A DNA stretch of 64,000 nucleotides from Cladocopium goreaui (lineage: Eukaryota; Sar; Dinophyceae; Suessiales; Symbiodiniaceae), in assembly GCA_947184155.2 (NCBI GenBank), contig CAMXCT020003369.1, positions 172,501-236,500 on the forward strand, read 5' to 3'. Made by a program: the position numbers and the translations under genes. The notes beneath the pieces are model-generated. The model did no database searches. It saw only the letters and a program-made list of their open reading frames with translations, and had not been told where the DNA came from. Within the stretch, counting starts at the first letter, position 1, and each line of letters opens with the position of its first letter. Below are positions 1-11,633 of this stretch, piece after piece.

Positions 1-17
1 AAGCGCAACACCTGAGC

Positions 18-701
18 CACCAATAAACCCCCGCCTGCCTACCGAATTTTACCATGTGGCTGGCGTATTCCTACAAGACCTATTCCAGGTGTATATATAT
101 ATATAATACAATATATATATATATATATCGATGTATATAGACCTATCCCCAAAAAAAAGAATGGGTTGAAGAAAAACTGAAACCATCATGGATCGGACCA
201 GCCTCCAGCGACAATGGCAAGTGATTCACCAACATCGCTAAGTCCTGGAGAAGACTTTTGCCAGTGTGGGAATGCAGATCAGCCCAGAACTGGGTAACTG
301 CAACTCTCACCCATGTGCTACCACTAGATACCTGCCAGTCTCTATCCCCGTCAAACCTCAAAACTGAGTTAACCAAATGAGGTCAAGTCTGAGTCCATGC
401 GGGACTCACGAGTTTAACCGCCAGTATCAAGTGACTGTCCACTGCTCCATGGAACTACCGCAGCAAACTTACCTCACTGCAAACTCCCGTACCACTTCCC
501 TATTGGGGCCTAGTCGCTGCGGATTTCCCAAAACAGCTGTCACACTGCATCCACGTGGGTACACCAATACACGGTACACAAATGGGATGGTGGGGTCCCT
601 TTTTTTTGGCCCGAAAATTGATCCCTACCCATGTGGTGCATTTTGATGTGCCACTGCTGACTAGTTGATTTGTTTGGGGTATTCCAGTTGGTTTATTGGT
701 G
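18..701. repeat. 12-bp inverted repeat around AT-rich DNA
   Basis: CACCAATAAACC at 18-29 is the exact reverse complement of GGTTTATTGGTG at 690-701. Both lie beside AT microsatellites (91-128 and 715-731). This could be the ends of a short TIR element, but 12 bp is little and no target duplication is visible. Confidence 0.25.
91..128. repeat. AT microsatellite
   Basis: Interrupted (AT)n tract. A second tract of the same kind is at 715-731. Confidence 0.9.
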
Positions 702-960
702 ATAGTTATAAACTATATATATATATATATACATGACCCATTTCATAGCGATACCGATTTACCAGCCAGTACAGTGTGGTAAACCCAATCATAAACCGTC
801 CCCAATATTACCATGAATGGGTGGGGTATGAAATCACCCCCAAATGCATCGGTGGTTCATTATTGGGTCTACCACACTATGCCAATCCATCAATTATCCA
901 TTAATCATCCACTATTGTTTGTTATACCCCCATGATTAACCATTGATTCTGGGCAAATTA

Positions 961-983
961 CAATAATTCACCAACCTGAAACT
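961..983. repeat. dispersed repeat CAATAATTCACCAACCTGAAA
   Basis: About 21 bases beginning CAATAATTCACCAACCTG are found here and again at 5,790-5,811. Unrelated flanks suggest the end of a dispersed element family. No coding content. Confidence 0.5.
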
Positions 984-1496
984 TGCAGCCAATATTGAGA
1001 CATCCCCCTTACGAACCATCATTTAACTGAGGTCCCTGTGAGGCCATTATTTAACCAGATTGATTGCTGGGCATGCAAATCACCCCGACCGAAACCCCGG
1101 TCCGAGTCGTACAAACGTATGCAGCCTGTGAAGGACAACTGCACCATCCGCCTGCCAACAACCAGCATACATCTGCCGTTCCCAGATGCGTTGACGAAGT
1201 GAAAATCTCTGCGAAATTTCATATAAGTTGATGCGAAAGAAATAAAATAAGCCCAGGTGGTTTCCCCAACGATAGTTACTTACAGCAGCCAGTGAACACC
1301 TACATCCTACATCGGAACCACCACATGGAACCTCCCGTGTAAAGCCCGGAAGCTGCACCGGAAGCTGCACCGAAAATTATCTGCGTTGAGATTCCTAAAC
1401 CCTGTTGGGGAATAGTGAAACAAAATTGGAACTGAAATTGCACAAGCAACCCCAGATAGCAAAATAGTTTTTTGCGTCAGTCTTCATCAATGAAGG

Positions 1497-1787
1497 GAGA
1501 CAAGACGGGGAGACAAGGCGGCAGCACGATAAGGATCGTCGTTGCTGCACCATTCAACGGGAACATGCATACACGCACCACGCCCATATCCCATATATTG
1601 TCTATATTATAAACACACTGTCATACAATCTCGGTACAATATTTCAGTTGCATGGGTATAATCATAACTCTCGTCAGCTACAAAAATGAATTTGTCGATC
1701 AAAAATGAAACTTGCCAACGAGAGTACATTCCTTGTTGGGCATCCATCAAAATCTCAGCGAGACAAAACTGGGAGACAAGGCGGCAG
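1497..1787. repeat. direct repeats GGGAGACAAGGCGGCAG
   Basis: GGGGAGACAAGGCGGCAG near 1,507-1,524 recurs as TGGGAGACAAGGCGGCAG at 1,770-1,787, with similar sequence (GAGACAA) just upstream of each. The copies are about 263 bp apart. They may be two ends of an insertion or a short dispersed repeat. Confidence 0.4.
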
Positions 1788-2839
1788 TGGCAAAATCAAT
1801 GTTTCGCAATCATGATTTCATTCATTGAAAAGTAAGAACCCCTACGGCTGACGCTATCTGGGGCAACCTGAGAATGAAAGCCAACATCTCCTTTATATTT
1901 ACATATATTTACCAGGTCAGTAAAGTTTATCCGAGAACCAGGCCTAAGATTCCCAGGTCAATATACCTCCGACTCTATCGCCTCTCGTCCGCATCTCTAG
2001 GTCTCGCCCACAAGTCTTGTTTACAACGCCAAGACCGAAACTCCGATCTCCATGTTGATGTCTCTAAATGGCCCCTATGCCTCATCGCCCACAAGCCTTG
2101 TTTACAAGCCCGAAGAGCCGAACCAGAGGGGAATCGATACCCCACCGTCACCCCGTCACTGAATTGCGACTCGGTACATCTCAAAACGTACCCAGCCCAC
2201 CTAAAACACCACCTAATTTCGTGTTTTCTGACCACTTTTGCACGACCCCCAGGCCCCCTAGACTCACTTCGTTCGTAGTATTTACTTCAGCCTCTTTCGT
2301 AAAAAAAATGGAAAATCATAGAGTTAACCCATAAAAGTATGAAAAATTTACCTATCCAATCTGTTTCCATCAGTTTTTGAAGGAGTCATCGCAAGGCGCA
2401 AGGTGCAGGTCTAATCATTCCAATGGAGGAAACGACAATTTCCATAATCTGGGTTGGCACATGATCGTATTGGATGATCACAAAAGCTACCTGGTACCTG
2501 ACTGCTCAACTGAATGTTCACAACTAAATATTGGTCACCTCTGGTCACTTGCGCACCCACGCGTTGAATCCCTTCATTTTGCTTCCGGGAGGGAGAAAAA
2601 ACACCTAAAACATGGGATCTCTCCACATCGGCCGCTCCTGGAGGTGTCAAGCACAAGCGCTTTGGCCAAGGGAGTTGGATCCCAACCCTGCAAAATGCTG
2701 TTGCACCTTGGATCCGCACAGCCCACGTTTTTCCCATCTCTTTGAATCCAACTTGCTCGAACCTAACCGTATCTCATCCTAATCCTAACGACCGTGTCTA
2801 TCTGTCATCTTGTCTATTCCATCTTATCTATCTATCTAT

Positions 2840-2886
2840 CTCATCTCATCTCATCTCATCTCATCTCATCTCATCTCATCTCATCT
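2840..2886. repeat. CTCAT pentanucleotide array
   Basis: Nine tandem CTCAT units flanked by CTAT units on both sides. Confidence 0.9.
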
Positions 2887-3365
2887 ATCTATCTATCCTG
2901 TCTATTGATCTTGTCTCTCCATGGGTCTATCTAACCCAATCTAAATCTAATCCCATCCAATCCAAACCGCTGCTACACACAGCCTGAGTTTGTTATAGCC
3001 TGAGGAGCTTTCTGTTACATATTCCAATACCAAGGTTTGATGGCCTGATTTCCGCCAACGATCCTGTCAACCTTTCAAATCTTGATGTCTTGCGTTCTCG
3101 GCAACGCCTGCCAAAACAAAAAGAATATTCTTAGTCGCTGCCCGAGTACTTGTCAGGCAGACATGTTGACAACAGTAATTCGTGATCCACTTGGTTTGGG
3201 TGGAACCATCTGGCTTTAGCTGGATGGAAACCACGGTCATCACTCAGCTATGTGATGGTTCCCCATTTTAGGTATTGAAGGAGGATTACAAACAATTTTT
3301 CAACGTTGGGACGGCCTTGGGAACCATGCGGAATCATAGGGAAGGGAGGGCTGGATTTGGGTTTC

Positions 3366-3431
3366 CCCATGGTTTTCCCATGGTGTTCCCGTGGTTTTCC
3401 AATGGTTTTCCAATGGTTTTCCAATGATTTT
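3366..3431. repeat. imperfect CCATGGTTTTCC array
   Basis: Six or seven imperfect 11-12 bp units of the form CCAATGGTTTTC. The open frames rich in FPMVFQWFSN and HWKTIGKP over this stretch are by-products of the repeat. Confidence 0.75.
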
Positions 3432-3607
3432 CCAGTTCCCACCCAAAAAAACACGGTTTTTCCAGGGCCAGGGCACCAACTCGCCAGAGCAAACTGCGCT
3501 GAGAGGGCGCAATTCACCGTCTGATACTTCTCGTGTTCCTGTGCCAGAAAAAATATATGTGGCCAGATCGAGAACTGAGAAGCATACTGAATTCAGTATT
3601 CTACACA

Positions 3608-3677
3608 CTTACATATATATATATCTGTGTGTGTGTATGTATATGTACATGTATGTATATGTATATGTGTGTGTGTA
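3608..3677. repeat. AT/GT microsatellite
   Basis: (AT)n followed by (GT)n and TATG units. Confidence 0.9.
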
Positions 3678-4060
3678 CTGGAATTATCCGATGCCCCATG
3701 CATCCACCATACGCAGGAGGAGCAAGCAGAGCCAGGCCATTGGCTCCACAGCTTTGCTCTGAAAAGATTACGCACGTGGGACAGAAAACCACCAAAAGTA
3801 ACAATCCCTTAAAGGGGTTGTCGTGAGGGAAATGGATTTATCATACGTCAACGAGCTTGATTCGATGGTCCCGCTGATTTAGAATGAGCACGCGCCACCC
3901 AGTACGGTGATCACGTACCATTTCAACTTTATACACAAATCTTGAGATCACGTACCTATTCACTTTGGGAAGGTGAACCAATCCGACTTGCCTGGCTGAA
4001 AAGGATTGAAATATCCTGGTGTGCCACCTGCAGTCCACCCCTTGGCCCAAGCCCCATCTC

Positions 4061-7000
4061 CTGCGGTGGCGTAGCAGAAAGCTCTTCCAAACGTGCGTGG
4101 GGGAAGGCGATGCTGTTCAGAATGCGAGTCCTGAAATTGGGGAATGACCAGGACCATATAGGAGTTTCCCCAAAGCATCCATTTGAATAGGATTTTCCGT
4201 TATAAACTTAAAAACCATCCATTGTTGGGTAGCCCCATTTGTGGAAACACCCATATTCGACAGCAAACCTTAGCTACCCTCCTTTTTCTGGGCCAGATAG
4301 TGTTACAGTATTCCGCCATGTTTGGGAGAGAAAAAGACCTAACCCATCGACCTATCAAAAGCACTTGTGGACCCACCAACTCAACTGGAGGTGTACAAAC
4401 AGCATGTGCAAGGTCAATGTATGCCTCGAAGGGTCGAAGGAATCTCAGGGTCTTCGGAATATCCCAAACAAAAACGCCCTGATATGACGTTACCTCCGCA
4501 TAAAGAATCTCCCCATCAACCCCTATCCCCCACCTATCAGCTTCATGGCTGGCTGTAGCCGAAAGGATGTTGATCCTCAGGGCCTTCTGCAAAATGTGCA
4601 TGGGAAACGTCATCTCCCGACAAGTCCTGAGGCCGAATTCGCCGGAATTCCGCCAAGGAATCGTTGGAGGGGCCGAGTTTGAGATACTGACAGATATTTG
4701 TTGGATACTGACAAGGTAACAAGGTAACAAGGTATAATTTCAGAACTCGCCAAGTTCCAAAAAGTCCGACGTTTCAAGATATTTCAAGTGAATCTCGTGT
4801 CAATGGCCACTTAAAACAAACCGAAGCATTGTATAGCATTGTACAACCCTCATTTCAGCTGTACCCAGCCACAGCAAACTCTCGGATCTCGTCCCAGCGT
4901 CTTGTGGTGCAAACCCAGCAGGGGCACCATTTGATTTTCGATCCCTGCCAAGCCATCTGTGATGACGTGCGCGACGCCTAGACATTTGTGGTGAAGGTGT
5001 GGACCACTCCATGTCCAACGTGGTAAATGGGTTTGTCTGAAAATAGGGTATATTCCCAATGAAATAGCCATTTAATAGGGATAATGATCAGCAAAACCAT
5101 TGGGTTTAGGGGTACGCTATTTTCAGACACACCCAAATGTAGTTCTAAATCATCTTGTATCCTTTAGAAGACCTGGTTTGTTAATACGTGTTCTCACATT
5201 CTTTACTCGGCTATTTTTTATGTGCTTGCCTCACGTTGTCAGATTAGTATATAACATGGCAAACCCAAAGCCATTAAAGTATCCCCAATACGGCAATGGA
5301 TTGGTTTGTGTATTTGTACCATCTCCAAATGGTAGTTGCTCATGGCATTGGTTTCACCCAATATGTCAAAACTCATCGCTATATACCCAACTCCCAAAGT
5401 TTTTTTTTGGGGTTCCCCGCCTTTTTACATACACTTGTCATTATTCCCGGTACCAACCAGCCAACCCCCCAACCCCCCAACCCCCCAACCCCGGCACCAT
5501 CGGCATCGGTGGCGCAAACGTCCAACAGCAGCTTATGACGCCGCTCCGTGCCGTTGCGCTTCTCCACCGCGATGGCTTCCTCAAAGCCTTGGAATGCGAT
5601 TTTCACGGGTAAACGCCTTAGGTTTCATGGCAGATCTGGCCATCTATGTAGACTGTAGGGACTTATGGGGATGGGGATATTACCCTTCAATAGTCATGGC
5701 TGGAAAAAAGCCGAATAAATGGAAGTTCAATAGCTGGAAGAATAATCTTCCATTGGCATGTTTGATTACCGGAATCTGCATAAATTGTATTCAATAATTC
5801 ACCAACCTGAAAAATTGAGCAATTTGGGGTTCTGGAAAAATCACTGGTATGTAGAAAGTCACATGAGCCATGTTAACCCCCAGAGTAGCGATAATTCACA
5901 AGAAATCTAGCGTCAAAATGATTCATTGGGATTTTTTGGGCAACATGAATGGATTATTAATGGGGACATTAATGTGGGATATGAATGGTGGACATTGATG
6001 GGGGATATTGTATCAACACTACATGAACAAACATGGACATAGAAGCAACAGCCTTTTACATATTTCTCTGCCTGTTGGCAACTTCAACCAGCCTGGTCAC
6101 TTTGGTCTCAATCATTCCAACTTGAGATGGAACTCGTTCAACCTCCTTTTGCTGATGATTCTCTCCTTTTTGCGAGGTGGTGTCTGGCTCAAGTCATTGG
6201 AAACAGATCTCTTTTAAAAGATCCAGCCAGAGCAACAAATGTCAAAGGTCATCTCATCCCCCGAATATGACATACTTATATACCCCGCCAGGAACCTCTG
6301 GTTTAGTACTGAATCTTTCACGTCATTTGGCCCATACAAGGTGGTGCCCCATAATTAGCGAAGTTGGACCGCAATAACTCCAATTTCATTCAAGTTTATG
6401 GTAGGTGTAGGTATATCATCCATAATTCTACAAGTACTCTGGTTTCAAAACCATATCTGGGGTGTTCACCACCTTTGGCAAAAATGAGATTCTACAGCTT
6501 CGCAACGGTTTTAACGGGCCAAGTGACAACACCAAATTCGCCGAAATGGTGTGGCTTGGTCATCCAGCAGGAGGACCACCCCCTCGCACCGCTGCATGGC
6601 ACGATAGAAGCTGCTCCTGACTCGGGAACCCCCAGGAGGTGGAGCATCCGCGACAGTAGAAGCTAGCCGCGGTTGATCCCCTATACAAAGTTGGAAAATC
6701 ATAGGAAATATGGGAAAACATTGCGACATCCCCTATGAGACTAGAAGTGGAAACTTTCAATGGAGAAATAATCTACAGTTTTTTTTGGCAAGTGTTCATA
6801 GCTATGTAAATTGCCGAAGGATGTGGGTGGAAAGTTTGTCGCACCACTTTGTGGATCTAGGATTCAGAGAACACAGCTTAGGCAACAGGGCAGCACGGTG
6901 CATCAATAAGGCACGACAAAATGCCACCATGAATCATCCCTAAAAAACCGCCATAAATCGGAAGCATGCTCCCATTTCAACCACACCCACATATCATATT

Positions 7001-8533
7001 GTTGATGATATAAATAATATTGCACCTATATATAAATATAGTTATATATATATATATCCTACTGATGTCCCAGTATGTAGTATCGCATTAACATCCTCAT
7101 CAACATCCGAATAAATATTCCGCTCAATACCACACATGTCACATAAATATCCCATTAGCATGTCCATTGTCGTTGGTTTTTTCCCATTGTAAAGGTTGGT
7201 AAATCCCATTGAATCCAAACAGGGATATTAATTTACATACCCCACAAATCTGTTGATTTTATTCCCCACAATTCACACCATTCATATCCTCATTCTTGTT
7301 GGTAATAAATCCCACCCCAGTATTGTATATAGTATTGTTGCCGCAACATGATGGATGGTACATCCCCACATTTTTCATGGTGTTCCCCACATTTTTCATG
7401 GTGTTTTACCACATGTTTCACTGGAAATCACATAAGAAATCACCCATGTTTCGGTGGTGAATATATCCCCCCTTCGACCCCCGGTTCCGCCCAGGAAGGG
7501 CGGAAACGGGCTGCCGATCACCGTCTCCTCCGTGGGTTTTCGCCCACATCTGCCTCCAGGTGATGCTGGTTATTCGCATAGGCACAGACCTTACTTAGCA
7601 GCGGGCAAAGCATGGGCCCAATGGGATCTGGGGAAACGAGATCCCAAAAATGGTGGTTTTTGATGGGGTAAAAACGGAATAAAAAAATTGGGAATAGTAG
7701 TACTACCCTGAAGGGTTTCATCAAACATGGGAAATGGTATAATGGTGGTTTTTGATGGGGTAAAAACGGAATAGATGGCTGGGAAGAGGAGTCTATTCCC
7801 AACGGTTTCATGAAACATGGCTGGGAAATCCCCGAACGAAATGGAGATTTATAGCTGAATGAAGGCGCTTCCTGGTTTGGTCCATGCCAAGCTGCCCAAA
7901 ACGCTGTGTCGAGTTCCAACTGCCTCACGTGCGCGTGCCGGGAGAGGTTCGCCACCTGAGAACCATCTGCGCATGGGAAGAACCAATATCCAAAAGAAAC
8001 AAGATGAGAAACATTAGCCCAGCTTTGCAACCCAACAGAGAAAGGTTCCAACAAGGTTCCAGGACTCCGGATTTTCGGGCCGTGCATTCTCGTGTCACTC
8101 CCTGGAGAGATTGAAAGCCAACAGATTCGCTGTTGGGATGCCAAAATCTCCCCAGCTTGCATCATCCAAGCTGCGAAGAGGGTGATTGGCTCCAACCAAG
8201 CGTGAGACACGAACCATCTTGGTTTCTGAAGTTCCGCATCCTTCAGCCCGAGACGGGACGTTGGCGATGGGTTGCCAACGGTGACTGATGGTTATAGGTT
8301 CTGATTCGGTCATGCTGCGGCATGTTGTGTGGACTTGACTCTACCCCGCTTGTCTGGAAACTCTTAGTCGGAGAAAAAAAAAACTGATCGCTGGAACTGC
8401 CACTGTGATCGCGACTGAAAGCAACATATTGCAACTTCCTTTTTCAAACCATCAAGTTTCACCATCTTCTGATTCCTCAAAGCGCAGGCCTCCGCAATCA
8501 ACTCGACCAACGAACAGCCCACCAGGCCGTAAC
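4061..8533 (-). CDS. multi-exon gene, SHAW/ANNQ/ATPF conserved domain
   Basis: Exons were found as conserved blocks and joined in phase. In coding order: 8533-8490 (YGLVGCSLVELIAE); from about 8240 or 8225 (KPRWFVSHAWLEP, end unclear); 7966-7896 (HAHVRQLELDTAFW); 7589-7528 (VCAYANNQHHLEADVGENPR); 6616-6528 (SSFYRAMQRC, LLLDDQATPFRRIWC); 5587 to about 5498 (FEEAIAVEKRNGTERR, LLLDVCATDADG); about 4686-4534 (CREMTFPMHILQKALRINIL, ATASHEAD); 4130-4061 (TRILNSIAFPHARLEEL). Four joins restore codons exactly: 7896/7589 gives FW-VC, 7528/6616 gives NPR-R-SS, 6528/5587 gives IWC-C-FEEA, 4534/4130 gives EAD-R-TR. Donors are GC (8490, 7896), GA (7528, possibly 4061) and GT (6528, 4534). From memory, proteins with the order F-SHxW, C-ANNQ, ATPxxRxWCxFEE and REkxFP are common in dinoflagellates and other protists; their function is unknown to me. 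Further 3' exons may lie below 4,061. Confidence 0.72.
5460..5492. repeat. AACCCCCC octamer array at an exon edge
   Basis: About four units of AACCCCCC directly next to the 3' end of the FEEAIA exon. On the coding (minus) strand it reads GGGTTGGG repeats, so several alternative GT donors are available. Confidence 0.6.
7651..7830. repeat. about 90-bp tandem duplication in an intron
   Basis: TGGTTTTTGATGGGGTAAAA begins two adjacent copies, at about 7,650 and 7,740. Each continues with ACGGAATA, a divergent middle and GGTTTCAT.AAACATGG. It lies just upstream in the transcript sense of the CAYANNQ exon (7589-7528), inside an intron. Confidence 0.7.
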
Positions 8534-9636
8534 CTGCCGAAGCAAGCAGCACTTGTCACCCCCATCTCGGGGTGTCACCCTACTTCCCTGGCCCAGCCTT
8601 GAGTGGCTGGATTGATGATCCAATAGCTGGCGTGGTATAAATTGAACTTCCTCAGCGTTTTTTTTGCACCATCGGATTCACCGTATGGGGACAACCCCCC
8701 AACAAGATAGAACAGTAAATCACCGTGGCACCAAGGATCTCTTCAGGGATACGACAGCCATAACTGGGACTGTGGCGATGCGCTTCATGCCAAGCAAAAG
8801 CCTGGCAGGGAACCGGCAGAGTCGTCCGTGATGCTGCACAGTGGGGATGGACATACATTAAGGTCCGAATAATTTAAAAAAAAAACGATGTTTCCTTCCT
8901 CATCTTCCTCTTGCTAGCTGCTGTCTAGTTTGTGGTAGGCTTGTTTTGGGGTTCCGGCGGCATGAAGACTCATTGAATACCCATGTCGGAGTGTGCGAAG
9001 TAGAAGCTGATGGAGCGGGGCCAAAGTAGAGGCCCGTGATCGAACTGAAAAAAGATAAACTATGTTACTATAATAATTGAAGTTGACGTTCGAATGCTTG
9101 GATTTTTGAAGGTGCAAGGGGATCGTTTGGATCCAACACAAATTCAAAGTTGGCAACTCTAGCAAACGGCCACAGAGCACAACCCCGAAGCAACTGTGCG
9201 TTGTAGGGTTGTCTCTTTCCATGGTTTTCGTGTCCATTTGTTCTCATCTCCTCTTCAAATTTTGAATAAGAATTGAGCCATTAGTTCTACTTATGCGTGT
9301 CTTGTTTTCCCTTTATATGTCCAAATTGTGTATGCGTTTTCTCGTTTTCACTTTACAACCCAAGTTCAACTTTTGAGACATTTTGAATCTTTGTTCCAGG
9401 TATCGTCCTGTTTCAGTGGGTCTGAAATTTTGAAAATTGCAAGTTCTTCTGAAGTTTTTCTGATGAATTAGCCTTGGAAGCACAAGGCAAGAACATGACA
9501 CACTGTTTGCTCGGGGATGAGGTGGTGGCCTAGTCACCCGGACACGCCGCAACGAAGCTCCAAAATCAAGGACTGACTTTGGACCTCAAGAACTTGTCCA
9601 AGATATCCACTAAGAACATAAGTTTACGTTTGGGTT

Positions 9637-9682
9637 ATAGTGGATTTTCCCATGAAAAATTGTGATTTTCCATAGTTATGTT
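9637..9682. repeat. dispersed repeat, copy 1
   Basis: TAGTGGATTTTCCCATGAAA then GATTTTCCATAGTTATG. A second copy with a few changes is at 12,138-12,183. Both are intergenic or intronic. Confidence 0.5.
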
Positions 9683-9827
9683 AGTTTGCCTTTGGGTTAT
9701 CTTAGGCAAGATGAATATGACCATTGCAATATTACCAGAAATGATGTTGTCAAAAGCCCAACTATATAGTCGTCGTTGACTGGCTGGTTTACCACATGGT
9801 TTTTCGGCTTCCCCTCAGCGATGCGGC

Positions 9828-11633
9828 CTGATGTCCCATGAAGCCCAAGACTTCATGGAGCTGTTGGAGGGTCATCCCTCGATACGCAGTGTCTGGGATC
9901 CAGCAAGGCGAACGTTTGGAATTCATCAACTCGCTGTAGTCCACCAAGGCAAACCTGGCACCATGGGCACCATGGCAGGATGACCCTGGTGAAAGTAGGA
10001 GCTACAAAAAACCATGTCGATGAGAAGAGATAGAAAGGACAGGGCAGCTGTGATGGTAGCTGATTCAAAACCATGCCGCAAAGGGAGTTGCAAACTTGAT
10101 TTCTGGAGGGGATTTGGATCCGATTCATAAAACTCCACCATCCATAGGACAAAATCCTTATGTTTTGTGCTTTATGATTCGCAAGAACCACACTCGAAAC
10201 AAAGATGGGAAAGTGAATTAGTTGAATTCGTTGAAACAAAGAATCCGGATATGTGCAGCTTCTGCAAAATGAATCTTAAAAAAGAAAAAAACTGTCATTG
10301 TTGAGAAACTTGTGCTTGAAACATGGAGCAAATTTGAGCGAAATCCGCTTGTTCAACCGTTCGGATTGGAAATCTTCATTTCGTCCCCGGAGAAACCCGG
10401 AACCCAAGAATTTCTCAAATGCATTCGCAGAACATGTCAAAAAGTATGTTTATATGATTTAATATGTTCGAAAAAATATTAGGCCAAGTATCAGGCCAAC
10501 ATTGAGGCGTCAGCAAAAATGGGGAATAGATCTCAATTGAATATATCTGGATCCTTCACTTCAGGTTGGTGCAATTTAACACCCTCAAGTTTGGCTTGTG
10601 AATGGGTTATTGTTATTATGGAGATTTAAAACAACTGTGACTGGCAGTGGCCTTCATGGGATCGAATCTTGAAAACGTTCAGTTCCCTTGCCCAGTTTTT
10701 TGGGTCGAATTTGCTTCACTTGAAACCAACATGCATGGCTGGGGCCAAGTGGCTATGTGCGAACCATGCGAACCTCGTTTGATTTCCCAATTATGATGGA
10801 TGAAGGGCCTTCAGTTCGACGTGGCCAGCCATCAGTTCTACCAAGGTTTTTTTCAGGGACCCAATGGGGAAGCCTGGCCCAGTGGTCCAGTGGTCCAGTG
10901 GTCCAGTGGTCCAGTGGTCCCCGCCACCGAGCCACGTGGGGTCAGCAAAGCTTCGGCCAGCTGCGGCCATTTCCCCGGTGTAGTTCTCCACTGCGTCCGC
11001 GATGGTCTGGTCGAGGCGAGTCGTCCAATCCCGGTGGTGCGTCAGGATGTTGGAAGATTTGCAGGAACCGTATGGAACCGTTATAGAACCGTTAAATGAT
11101 AATAATAATAATAATAATAATAATATGTATATATATAATCCCTTTATGACTTAAAAAAATAAATGACTCCAACCAAGTCGGGGTCCCAGATGTCCCAGGC
11201 TATCAAAAAACGCGTGGTTCCACAACGGCCTCGTGGCCCTTGAACTGCAAGGGTCCCAGCGACAGCATGTGTCTTCCTCCTGGCTTGGCAGACAGATTGA
11301 CGCGTCGCAGCCAATACAGGCAACATCCGGTCCTTTGTTGGCATCTTCTAGCACATCGTACAGCCTGGACTGTAGACTTGAGAGCGTCTCACCTGGCAAT
11401 TGCAGACTGCTGGTTCAATAGCAAAGTAAATAATGTCTGGAAAGCCAATAGGGTGCCCCGTGATAGCCGCAGTGTAAGATAGACATAGATAGACCAGGTA
11501 TGACCAGGTGTTGCAACCCACCACTGGGATTGGCAGCCTTCGCCCTGCCGCGGATCTGAACCCGGCCTTCAGAGGTCTCCAAACGAAAGATCTGACCGTG
11601 AGCAGCTTCAACGAACACAGGCAGATGAGCCAT
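9828..11633 (-). CDS. candidate 5' exons of the SHAW/ANNQ gene
   Basis: Upstream blocks on the same strand. 11633-11522 begins at an ATG (MAHLPVFVEAAHGQIFRL, later GRAKAANPS) and ends at a GT donor; 11392 onward (ETLSSLQSRLYDVLEDANKG) follows a CAG acceptor, and the join gives AANPS-G-ETLSS in frame. A block near 11070-10940 reads TRLDQTIADAVENYTGEM and AAAGRSFADP. 9892-9828 reads TAYRGMTLQQLHEVLGFMGH between a CAG acceptor and a GC donor; a segment of this kind precedes the SHAW motif in the family as I recall it. Weaker candidates lie at 9044 (strong polypyrimidine tract and CAG) and 8767-8726 (YGCRIPEEILGAT). The start codon, the number of exons and membership in the same gene as 4-8.5 kb are inferred from strand, order and spacing. 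Confidence 0.45.
10881..10920. repeat. AGTGGTCC x5 tandem repeat
   Basis: Five perfect 8-bp units AGTGGTCC. They give the WTTGPLDHW peptide repeats in the minus-strand frame next to the candidate exon at 11070-10940. Confidence 0.9.
11098..11125. repeat. AAT trinucleotide array
   Basis: About nine AAT units followed by an AT tract. Confidence 0.9.

Larger units (their letters stand above)
1..4060. other. non-coding 3' flank of the minus-strand gene
   Basis: About 4 kb with no coding block I can support on either strand. It holds AT and GT/AT microsatellites, a CTCAT array, an imperfect CCATGGTTTTCC-type array and two short dispersed repeats, listed separately. The last exons and 3' end of the minus-strand gene at 4-11.6 kb may lie here: a short open stretch at 3,842-3,960 (minus, ending MVRDHRTGWRVLILNQRDH.. 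then stop) could be a terminal exon, but no junction confirms it. Confidence 0.5.

Noticed and set aside
7518-8210. A single 230-codon minus-strand protein
   Set aside because: The frame crosses three separate exons and a tandem duplication; the conserved blocks are in different frames and join by splicing instead.
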